This document shows, one piece after another, positions 44,608 to 51,947 of a DNA stretch of 64,000 nucleotides. The stretch is from a bacterium. GTDB taxonomy: Bacteria > SZUA-182 > DTGQ01. Location of the stretch: NCBI GenBank assembly GCA_040755755.1, contig JBFLZW010000001.1, positions 186,001-250,000 on the forward strand. Reading direction: 5' to 3'. A program made the translations under genes and the position numbers. Within the stretch, counting starts at the first letter, position 1. The number at the start of each line of letters is the position of its first letter. Under the pieces are notes generated by a model. That model did no database searches and was not told where the DNA came from. It saw nothing but the letters and a program-made list of their open reading frames with translations.

Positions 44608-46005
44608 TCAGCGGGGCTTCAGGGTGGACAGAAAGCAGCCAAGCTGCCATTTTCCCTCTTCACCGATAGTGATACCGAATGAGGGCGAGCCGCACTCTTC
44701 CAGACAACTCTCTCTTCCCCATCCGACGCTCTTTCCAAACCGGACGTACCACCAATAATGTCCATCGGTGAATTGACCGTTATTTGCCTGATCAGCCACT
44801 TCTCCCTTGCTTCCCTCCAGCAGGGTGGTTATCAGCCGGCAATCTTCTCCCGGCCCGCTGCGCAGCTCCAGGCTATGGCCGGACATGACTTCCACACACT
44901 CACCACTACTGAATCTGGAGGAAGGAGGGTCAGGAGGTATGTCCTGAACCATAGCCCCAGGGTAGTAATACTCGAGGATCCGGCGGTAATCAATGCCCTG
45001 ATTGGCCATGGCCTGAGCACCTCGCTGGCACAAGCCGACTCCATGACCATAGAGGGAGGTATAGCCGCAGCCGCACCAGACGCTCCGGCAGTAGGGGAGG
45101 TAATTGATCCAGACTTCCTCGACATTGCGGGTATGCCCATCGCAGTGAGCAAAGTAGTAGGCTTCGATAATGCTGCCTGCATAGGTGGCGACCACCCGCT
45201 GCGTATCGACGACTGCCTGATCCGTATCGCCATAATGCAGCGGCGACCATGCCTGGCAGTGGGTTGTCGTGCAGACATCCGCTCCCTGATCGGCGTGTCT
45301 GCACTGGGTGGCCGCATAGCAGCGGGCTGCCACAGCCTGGGCCCTCAAAGCCTGCTGTGGCCATCCGGTAGCCATTTCCCGCGGAAGAACACCTTTCAGA
45401 TATTCGTCCATGTCCATGACCTCGACATGGCCATCCGGCATCAGAACCCTGATTGCAGCCGGAAGGTAATCTCTCTCCCTGGAAGGAAGGCTGAATCCCC
45501 GCTCTCTTGACCAGTCATCAAGTTTTTCTATCCTGGCCAAAGACTGCTCAGGGAGCATAAGTCTTGAATCTATGATTTTTCGCTGCCAGGGAGAAGGATT
45601 TTTCAGCACCATCTCAAAATCAAGGCGGGTCACCTTTCCCTCGAAAACCCGCTGCAGCGTGTTCGACATACCGATATAACCCACAGCCTGAACACTAACC
45701 TCATACCTGCTGCCGAAAAGGGTGCTTGGCGGAGCGCTCAATTGGTACGTCCCATCAGAGCCGGTGATTACCGAGCGGCCAAGCGCCTTGATGCTCACTA
45801 CGGCTCCGGCGATGGGCTCTTGTGAGCACAGGTCGGTCACTCTGCCCTGAAAGCCGGTTTCAGAGGCCAGGCCCATGCTGCATCCGCCTAAACCGGGGAG
45901 AGATAAAGGAGGAATGACCATGACCAGGGAAAATGTCAGGGCAGCAATAGTCAGAGACATGGTAAAACAGGACGGACCGGGTAATGCCGATGCCTTTTGG
46001 GGCAT
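44608..46005 (-). CDS. SpoIID/LytB-domain protein with carboxypeptidase-regulatory and SH3-like domains
   Basis: The ATG at 46005 (GGAG eight bases before) gives 465 residues. Order: signal peptide, carboxypeptidase-regulatory-like domain (FQGRVTDLCSQEPIAGAVV, about 50-135), then the SpoIID domain (about 200-350) with EYLKGVLPREMATGWPQQALRAQAVAAR, GQVVxATxG-like strand, and YGHGVGLCQRGAQAMA, and at the end an SH3-like region (LELRSGPGEDCRLITTLLEG). SpoIID enzymes are lytic transglycosylases that cut denuded peptidoglycan; in non-sporulating bacteria they take part in wall remodelling. The catalytic glutamate of SpoIID is in PREMA. It is downstream of the PsbP-like lipoprotein gene by about 37 bases, probably one operon. 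Confidence 0.85.
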   Translation of the reverse strand: MPQKASALPGPSCFTMSLTIAALTFSLVMVIPPLSLPGLGGCSMGLASETGFQGRVTDLCSQEPIAGAVVSIKALGRSVITGSDGTYQLSAPPSTLFGSRYEVSVQAVGYIGMSNTLQRVFEGKVTRLDFEMVLKNPSPWQRKIIDSRLMLPEQSLARIEKLDDWSRERGFSLPSRERDYLPAAIRVLMPDGHVEVMDMDEYLKGVLPREMATGWPQQALRAQAVAARCYAATQCRHADQGADVCTTTHCQAWSPLHYGDTDQAVVDTQRVVATYAGSIIEAYYFAHCDGHTRNVEEVWINYLPYCRSVWCGCGYTSLYGHGVGLCQRGAQAMANQGIDYRRILEYYYPGAMVQDIPPDPPSSRFSSGECVEVMSGHSLELRSGPGEDCRLITTLLEGSKGEVADQANNGQFTDGHYWWYVRFGKSVGWGRESCLEECGSPSFGITIGEEGKWQLGCFLSTLKPR

Positions 46006-46042
46006 GGTCAACACTCCATAATCATACGGTAGTGTAGCATTG

Positions 46043-46708
46043 TCATGGTATGAACCGCAGCGTTTTAAGCATCAAATCGAAAATGTCCGCGTAAGCGTGC
46101 TGTCGGGACGGCTCACAGGAAAACACCTGATAGGTATAGCCATTATTGGCCACCCAGACATGAATATAAGAAGCATTGCCCGAAGGCTCGTGCCATACGG
46201 CTTCCCGGTCGCCCTCGGTCACGGTCTTGCCTGCACGCAGTGCCGGATGCTCCGGATTCTCCTTTCTCAGCCAGTCCTTGATCGAAAGCCTGTCCGGATT
46301 CTCCCAGACGATGAGGCTGCAAAAAAAAGCCTTGCTCTGCGGCTGATCATAATCCCTGGCCGGGCTGAAGTCGGTATGCTGCAGGGTATGCCGGACCGGT
46401 ATCCCCGGGGTATGCGGATTATCCTCCCGAACATGCCAGGTGTTCGGGTACTGTATCTCATACCCGTACTGGGCATTGGTATACACCTTCCAGCCGGAGG
46501 CGGGAGCATCTGCCCCCATCAGCGGGGCAGGGGCACTGGTTTTCGCTTCAGCAAGCTCACCGGCAGCATGCCGCGCGGGGGGATGGCAGCTTCCTCCCAG
46601 ACCTGCGATGAGCGCGGCAAGGATGAACAGGGCAAAGGCATAAGCCGAAATCGGCCTTTGTGGCAGGGGAGGGCGCATTATAGGTTTGGCATGAGTGCTA
46701 TTAAACAT
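46043..46708 (-). CDS. PsbP-like lipoprotein
   Basis: A 221-residue protein with a membrane segment ending in LGGSC, a lipobox, then a low-complexity linker rich in Ala, and a domain with VYTNAQYGYEIQYPNTW and WENPDRLSIKDWL. The YGYEIQYP strand is the entry of PsbP/Mog1-like domains seen in many bacterial lipoproteins of unknown role. AAAGGAT precedes the ATG. Together with the SpoIID-domain protein it suggests a cell-envelope pair. Confidence 0.7.
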   Translation of the reverse strand: MFNSTHAKPIMRPPLPQRPISAYAFALFILAALIAGLGGSCHPPARHAAGELAEAKTSAPAPLMGADAPASGWKVYTNAQYGYEIQYPNTWHVREDNPHTPGIPVRHTLQHTDFSPARDYDQPQSKAFFCSLIVWENPDRLSIKDWLRKENPEHPALRAGKTVTEGDREAVWHEPSGNASYIHVWVANNGYTYQVFSCEPSRQHAYADIFDLMLKTLRFIP

Positions 46709-47261
46709 CTATCCTTTGTACGTAACTCCTGACTTCTCCGGAAAAGTTCAGCACATGTAAGGTGGGGCTGCTTTTTTGCCCCACCAAATACCGCGCCCAA
46801 GTCAAAGCGGGTGATCCCGGAATTACATTGCTGCTTTGAATACCCTAGAGCGATGGGAAGCCGCCAGGTATCAGCAATCTTGAGCCTGGAAGTTAATATA
46901 ATCAACTAAACGTGTTTTGTCAACTGCCCCAAAGGGGCCATTTTTCCCAGCGCAGCCTTGGAAAAAGGCTGTAGAGTCTTATTTAGTGGTGGAAAATGCT
47001 GGAGAAAGTGATATAATAAATATTTTTCAGGTGAGTTCTTGCCAGGAGTTTTAACCAGCCGAAGGAATAGACCTATTGCAGCCAGCCATGCCAGGCTCAT
47101 GCTGGTTACCGTCGATATCTGGCCAGATGGCTTTGGTTGTTTTAAGCTGCCTGGACTCGATATATATCCAAGCCTTGTATTCAGCTTACAAGGTCAAGCT
47201 CAAAAGACAGCTTTATCGCCGATAAATTTATTTTATATACAGAATATACAGGAGTATTTAG
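46709..47261. other. Divergent intergenic region before lysS
   Basis: Contains the hairpin repeat at 46761-46785, a GCCCC-AAA-GGGGC stem followed by CATTTTT at 46926-46945, and no supported gene. The lysS ribosome site is weak (CAGGAG at 47250). Confidence 0.5.
46761..46785. repeat. GGTGGGGC hairpin repeat, copy 2
   Basis: Same perfect 8-bp stem and T-rich loop as 1436-1460, followed by AAATACCGC, which also follows copy 3 at 59601. Here it lies between divergent genes, so it does not end either transcript. Confidence 0.8.
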
Positions 47262-48830
47262 ATGGCAGAAAGAAAAAGCCAGCATTGGGGAGATCAGGTT
47301 GTAAATCAGATTCTTGCTCAGCCCAGGGCGGAAGATCATGTTTACCGCATCGTCACCGGAATCACTCCCTCCGGACGAATTCATGTCGGGAATCTGCGCG
47401 AAGTGGTAACGGCAGATGTGATTTACCGCATTTTACAGGAGCGGGGAAAGAAAGCGCAATTGCTCTATGTGGCTGATGATTATGATCCCCTGCGCAAGGT
47501 CTATCCCTTCTTGGACCCGCAGAAGTATCAGAATTTCATCGGTCACCCCCTGAGTGATATTCCCTGCCCCTGCGATCGGCACACAAGCTATGCCGAGCAC
47601 TTTCTGGAGCCCTTCCTGGCCTCCATGAGCCAGTTGAAGATCGATTTCACGGTTTTGCGCGCCAGTGAGCTGTATAAGTCCGGCCAGTACAACGAGGTTA
47701 TATTTCAAGCTCTCGAAGCCAGAGACACCATCGCCGATATTCTCTTCCGGTTGACCGGCAAGGAGATCGATGAATTCTGGTCCCCCTTTGTACCGATCTG
47801 TGAAAGCTGCGGCTCTATGGCTGAAACCAGAGTCACCGGCTGGGACAGGGAGAGAGGGCCGGTGAGCTATTCCTGCCAGCAGTGCGGCAGCCAGGGATCC
47901 ATGCCGGTTCAGGGCCACGGCAAGCTGACCTGGCGGGTTGATTGGCCTGCCCGCTGGAGCTTCCTCGCGGTGGATATCGAACCCATGGGCAAGGACCATG
48001 GCAGCAAAGGGGGCTCGTATGATACGGGCCAGGAGATTGCCCGGCGGGTATTCCACAAGGAGCCGCCTTTTCCGATTGTCTATGAATGGATACGTCTTGA
48101 AGGCATGGGCGATATGTCCTCCAGCAAGGGGAATGTCGTGGCCATTGAAGACGTGCTCAAGGTAGTCCCGGCGGACATCCTTCGCTATCTGATCATCAAG
48201 GCTCAGCCCAAACAGCGGATCAATTTTGATCCGGTGAACCAGTTGCTGAATGTCTTCGATGAGGTGGACAATGAACAGGCCAAATACCGTGATCCGAGGT
48301 CTCTGGAACTTTCCCGGGCCAGCGGCTTTGTACCGATCGGAGTCCCCTTCAATCACCTGATCAACATCGTCCAGATTGCCGGTGGCGATCCTTCCAGGGT
48401 TTCCGCCATCCTCCAGCGGGGTGGATATCAGATCCCCGATTCGACAGCCAGAGAGCTTGAGGAGCGCTGCCAATACGCTCTCAACTGGCTGGAACATTTT
48501 GCGCCTGCCGAGTACCGCTTCGCTGTAGCCGGGGCTGTCCCCCAATCGGTTCAGTCTCTTACTTCCAACCAGCGCAGGGTGCTGGGAAAACTGTCCGCTC
48601 TGCTGAGCACCATGCTTTCCCAGGGAGGCGATATATCCGCCGAAGAGATCCACCGGTCATTCTACGAGGCGGCCAGGGAAGAGAAGGATTTATCGATTAA
48701 AGAAGTCTTTCAGGCTTTTTACACTGCTCTTATCGATAAGGAGAATGGCCCGCGGGCAGGATGGTTCATTAAAACCATTGGGGTGGAATTCGTCCAGAAG
48801 CGGCTCCATGAGGCATCATTGGCGGGGTAG
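47262..48830 (+). CDS. lysS: Class I lysyl-tRNA synthetase
   Basis: A 522-residue class I enzyme that charges tRNA-Lys, a form usual in archaea and found in some bacteria in place of the class II enzyme. Class I signatures: PSGRIHVGNLRE (HIGH-like) and GDMSSSKGN (KMSKS-like). A zinc-binding cysteine group (CESCGSMAETRV, CQQCGS) lies between. KDHGSKGGSYDTG is the lysine-specific region. Whether a class II LysRS also exists cannot be seen. It is followed after 40 bases by the methyltransferase gene. No T-box or other leader element is recognised. Confidence 0.92.
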   Translation: MAERKSQHWGDQVVNQILAQPRAEDHVYRIVTGITPSGRIHVGNLREVVTADVIYRILQERGKKAQLLYVADDYDPLRKVYPFLDPQKYQNFIGHPLSDIPCPCDRHTSYAEHFLEPFLASMSQLKIDFTVLRASELYKSGQYNEVIFQALEARDTIADILFRLTGKEIDEFWSPFVPICESCGSMAETRVTGWDRERGPVSYSCQQCGSQGSMPVQGHGKLTWRVDWPARWSFLAVDIEPMGKDHGSKGGSYDTGQEIARRVFHKEPPFPIVYEWIRLEGMGDMSSSKGNVVAIEDVLKVVPADILRYLIIKAQPKQRINFDPVNQLLNVFDEVDNEQAKYRDPRSLELSRASGFVPIGVPFNHLINIVQIAGGDPSRVSAILQRGGYQIPDSTARELEERCQYALNWLEHFAPAEYRFAVAGAVPQSVQSLTSNQRRVLGKLSALLSTMLSQGGDISAEEIHRSFYEAAREEKDLSIKEVFQAFYTALIDKENGPRAGWFIKTIGVEFVQKRLHEASLAG

Positions 48831-48870
48831 CTTGTGATTGTGCCCGATGGATAGGAAAGGGAGGAGATTG

Positions 48871-50379
48871 ATGCCGGTTCAATTACCACTTATTATTCCG
48901 CAAAAAGACCAGGCAGATCTAATACAAGAGGTGTTTTCTCACGAAAACGTTTGTCCTCAGCAGGAGCGGATTGCCCTTGAAAGAAAATATGCTCCACTCC
49001 TTAAACAGACTGATAAGTTCAGCCGTAAGCTGGTTAGCTACCAGGGCAATAAAGGTGAGGTTATCCACGGATGGATTCAATATAAGGAAGGCTTCTCATC
49101 CCAACTGGTGGAAATTTTAATCCGCAGATTCGGAATACAGCCAGGAGACACTATCCTGGACCCCTTCAGCGGTTCGGCCACTACTCTTCTGGTAGCGAAA
49201 TTTCTCGGTATCAACGCCTTTGGCATAGAGATACTTCCGCTTTGCCACCTCGCCTGGGAAGCTAAGTCGCATGTCCTGGATTATGACCTTCAAGAGCTCA
49301 GACAAGTTTATCAGCAGCTTACTCAAAGTGTGCCGAACAAAGCCTCAGAGCAATTCCCTCATATTGTCATCACGGAGACGGCCTTTCCGCCGGAAACTGA
49401 AAACGACATCATGTTTTATACTCAATGGTTTGAAAATCTGGCTATCAGCGATCCGGCCAGAACACTTTGCAGGCTTGTCGTAACGAGTATTCTCGGAGAG
49501 GTGAGCTATACCAGAAAAGATGGCCAATATTTACGGTGGGATTATCGTTCCGAGAAAATCCGGAGTCGGAATGACACGAAAATTTCTCTCGGTAAAGAGC
49601 CTATTAAAAAGGTAGATAAAGGGCCATTGCCATCAGTGAAAGAGGCACTTCTTCGGTCGTTGAAGGGTATCTTATCGGATATAGAGAAATTCCAGCAGAT
49701 CCAATCCAGAAAGAGTCATCAGGAGGATAGCCAGCAAAAATTGATTCAGGGAAACACCTTAACGGTTTTGCCCGCCTTGGCGGCAGATCAATTTTCCGGT
49801 GTCATCACTTCCCCACCATACTGTAACCGCTATGATTATACAAGGATTTACGCTCTGGAAATAGCTTATCTTCAAAGAGGCCAGGATATTCGGGAATTGC
49901 GGCAGAATCAGCTTTCCTGTACGGTCGAAAGCCATTCAAAATTGAACATATTGCAGAAATGCTACCAGTCTCTTGGCCAGCAAGATAATTACGATAAGAT
50001 CCTCAATACTGTTCAAAATCATCCTGTTTTTACTGAAATCAATGATGCCTTACAGGCAAGGTGGCAGCGTGGGGATATGAATAATAAAGGTGTTCTCAGT
50101 ATGGTAGAACAGTATTTCACCGAACTGACCTTTGTATTTGCGGAGCTTTTTCGCACATGCCGAAGCGGAGCTCATGTAGCCTTTGTGAATGATAATGTAA
50201 GGTATGGGGGTGAAGTGATTCCTGTTGACTTACTGAGTACCAGCCTGGCCGAGAATTTAGGGTTTGAGCCGGTTACGGTGTATGTTCTACCCCAAAGAAA
50301 GGGTAACAGCAGTCAGCAGATGGAGAGGTTTGGCCGCCAGGCATTACGGAAAAGTATTACTGTCTGGAAAAAGCCATAG
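48871..50379 (+). CDS. DNA methyltransferase (SPPY type, probable N4-cytosine) of a type II R-M system
   Basis: The ATG at 48871 directly follows GGGAGGAGATTG, giving 502 residues. The cofactor site reads ILDPFSGSATTLLVAKFLG (about 95-113) and the catalytic motif TSPPYCNRYDYTRIYALE (about 309-326); S/T-PPY is typical of amino methyltransferases acting on cytosine N4 or adenine N6. The order is motif I before motif IV, with a long insert between. The next gene encodes an XcyI-type endonuclease, whose known relatives work with N4-cytosine methylation, so this is the probable protecting enzyme. Base composition is lower in GC than the flanking genes, in line with transfer. Confidence 0.86.
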   Translation: MPVQLPLIIPQKDQADLIQEVFSHENVCPQQERIALERKYAPLLKQTDKFSRKLVSYQGNKGEVIHGWIQYKEGFSSQLVEILIRRFGIQPGDTILDPFSGSATTLLVAKFLGINAFGIEILPLCHLAWEAKSHVLDYDLQELRQVYQQLTQSVPNKASEQFPHIVITETAFPPETENDIMFYTQWFENLAISDPARTLCRLVVTSILGEVSYTRKDGQYLRWDYRSEKIRSRNDTKISLGKEPIKKVDKGPLPSVKEALLRSLKGILSDIEKFQQIQSRKSHQEDSQQKLIQGNTLTVLPALAADQFSGVITSPPYCNRYDYTRIYALEIAYLQRGQDIRELRQNQLSCTVESHSKLNILQKCYQSLGQQDNYDKILNTVQNHPVFTEINDALQARWQRGDMNNKGVLSMVEQYFTELTFVFAELFRTCRSGAHVAFVNDNVRYGGEVIPVDLLSTSLAENLGFEPVTVYVLPQRKGNSSQQMERFGRQALRKSITVWKKP

Positions 50380-50424
50380 AGTTAATAATCCAATCCATAC
50401 AGGTCAGAAGGTTAAGGTGTAAAA

Positions 50425-51357
50425 ATGGCCCCGCCAAGTGAAAAACAGATATGGTCAGTGGACCAGATAGCGAAAAGCGAATTCTTTCATCAAAAGCTTC
50501 ATGAATGGGAACTGCTGGAAATTGCTGACCAGCTTGACAAAATAATGGGTGAAGAGCTGGCGTGGAACAAAGCGGAAATAGAAATTTCAGATGGTGCCTG
50601 GAATAAGGTAATCCATCGGGGAATTAAACCCGTCATGGTCTTTGCTCATCCGCAAATTCTGAGAGATGTACCATGTTCAACCAGGTATTATCGAATGCTG
50701 GCTATGGTTTCCCAAAAATCTATGCACAGGGTTGGACTTTCGAGTAAGCGGCATGAGGATGGGTGTATTCCTGATTATGAAGCATCTTGTGCTATAGCTA
50801 AACACTTAAACAAAATTATCAGTAATCTGGTCGAGTCGGACGAGAAGATAGATGCGCGCGAATTCGATCTCTGGCGAGGAATGGCAGCAGGATCACAAGC
50901 TCAAGGTTCTTGGCAAAATGCGAAAGGCCAGAAAATGGAGCTCACGATAAAAGGTATCATCCGCCGCAGACTCTTTGAGAAGGGCTGGGTCTTAGCGGAA
51001 ATAGATGATACACCACGGGTGGTGTTGAGTGATAAGAGGATAGCAGCCTTTGCCGATGAGCCGGATGTTGGATTCTATGAGAATGATAGAATCATAGCTG
51101 CTGTTGAAATTAAAGGGGGAATAGACACGGCTGGTGTTTTGGAGAGACTTGGAGCGGCAATCAAAAGTCTGCGACGAGCCAAAGAAGAGAATCCGGATTC
51201 AGTTACCATACTTATCTTACAGGGTATATCCATGACTCAGCAATCGATGGTTGACCTTAAGACCAATCGAGAGGCAGTGAACTACTGGTTTACCATTGAA
51301 GAAGTACTCGATGATGAAGACAAGAGAAAGGAAATATTCAGCCTTCTCAGGATTTGA
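50425..51357 (+). CDS. XcyI-family type II restriction endonuclease
   Basis: A 310-residue protein. Its C-terminal third has EPDVGFYENDRIIAAVEIKGGID, a PD-(D/E)xK site with D (PDVGF) and ExK (EIK), and GAAIKSLRRAKEENP helix. The rest, with QKSMHRVGLSSKRHEDGCIP and FDLWRGMAAGSQAQGS, resembles the XcyI/Cfr9I/BstXI-type XcyI family that cuts CCCGGG. Identity is by recall and the specificity is an inference. It starts 45 bases after the methyltransferase stop, in the same direction, a standard R-M order. The CCCGGG sequence occurs in the window at about 36037, 46406 and 58676, so the sites must be methylated if the enzyme is active. Confidence 0.72.
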   Translation: MAPPSEKQIWSVDQIAKSEFFHQKLHEWELLEIADQLDKIMGEELAWNKAEIEISDGAWNKVIHRGIKPVMVFAHPQILRDVPCSTRYYRMLAMVSQKSMHRVGLSSKRHEDGCIPDYEASCAIAKHLNKIISNLVESDEKIDAREFDLWRGMAAGSQAQGSWQNAKGQKMELTIKGIIRRRLFEKGWVLAEIDDTPRVVLSDKRIAAFADEPDVGFYENDRIIAAVEIKGGIDTAGVLERLGAAIKSLRRAKEENPDSVTILILQGISMTQQSMVDLKTNREAVNYWFTIEEVLDDEDKRKEIFSLLRI

Positions 51358-51437
51358 ATCCGTGTTTGGCTTTCATAGTTTTTCCTGTTATCCTCAATAA
51401 CAGTATGAAAGATTTTAGAGAAAGTGGAGAGTAACTC

Positions 51438-51758
51438 ATGAACCCTGAAATTCAGACCATCGTGGCTGAGTTACACCGGCACTTTGAAGCGATTTATGGT
51501 GACCGACTCGTGCGGATGATACTTTTTGGTTCCCAGGCCCGTGGTGACGCCGAACCGGGGTCAGATATTGATATCATGGTAGTCCTCAGAGAGTTGGCAA
51601 GTCCAGGAAGGGAGATCTCCAGAACAGGCGAAATAACGGCTGAGCTCTCGTTGAGATATGATGTTGTAATTTCCTGCACCTTTATCTCTGCTGATTGTTA
51701 TGCAATGGAGCAAAGCCCATTGCTTTTAAATGTGCGCAGGGAGGGGGTGTCCGTATGA
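51438..51758 (+). CDS. MNT-type nucleotidyltransferase (antitoxin-like)
   Basis: A 106-residue minimal nucleotidyltransferase with LFGSQARGDAEPGSDIDIMV (Gly31-Ser32, Asp43 and Asp45). In HEPN/MNT pairs this protein blocks the HEPN RNase, in MntA by adding AMP groups to it. Its stop TGA overlaps the ATG of the following truncated HEPN gene, the usual arrangement. It comes 80 bases after the restriction enzyme gene. The protein appears intact. Confidence 0.85.
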   Translation: MNPEIQTIVAELHRHFEAIYGDRLVRMILFGSQARGDAEPGSDIDIMVVLRELASPGREISRTGEITAELSLRYDVVISCTFISADCYAMEQSPLLLNVRREGVSV

Positions 51759-51925
51759 CTGTGGAGCAGACTGCGCTTCTCCAAAAGTCACAAGAGAGTC
51801 TTCGGGCCGCAAGATTGCTTGCAGAGCAGGGATTTTACGATTTTGCCGTATCTCGCGCCTATTATGCAATGTTTTATGTCGCTGAGGCTTTTCTCTTAGG
51901 TGAGGGCCTTGCTTACTCCAATTGA
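51755..51925 (+). pseudogene. Truncated HEPN-domain toxin gene
   Basis: Only 56 residues: the first helices of a HEPN domain (QKSQESLRAARLLAEQGFYD, then FAVSRAYYAMFYVAEAFLL, then GEGLAYSN) are present, after which the frame ends. Full HEPN proteins of this kind have about 110-130 residues and go on after GLAYS with a His-containing helix that, with an Arg, makes the RNase site. Those parts are missing, so it cannot be active in the usual way. The end of the frame lies 23 bases from the tail of a histidine kinase gene on the other strand, so a deletion or rearrangement has removed the rest. It overlaps the nucleotidyltransferase gene by 4 bases. Confidence 0.75.
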
Positions 51926-51947
51926 ACGTGCAGAAAAGTTTTTGGAA

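Noticed and set aside
47433-48653. Minus-strand frame of 406 codons inside lysS
   Set aside because: Antisense of a conserved synthetase.
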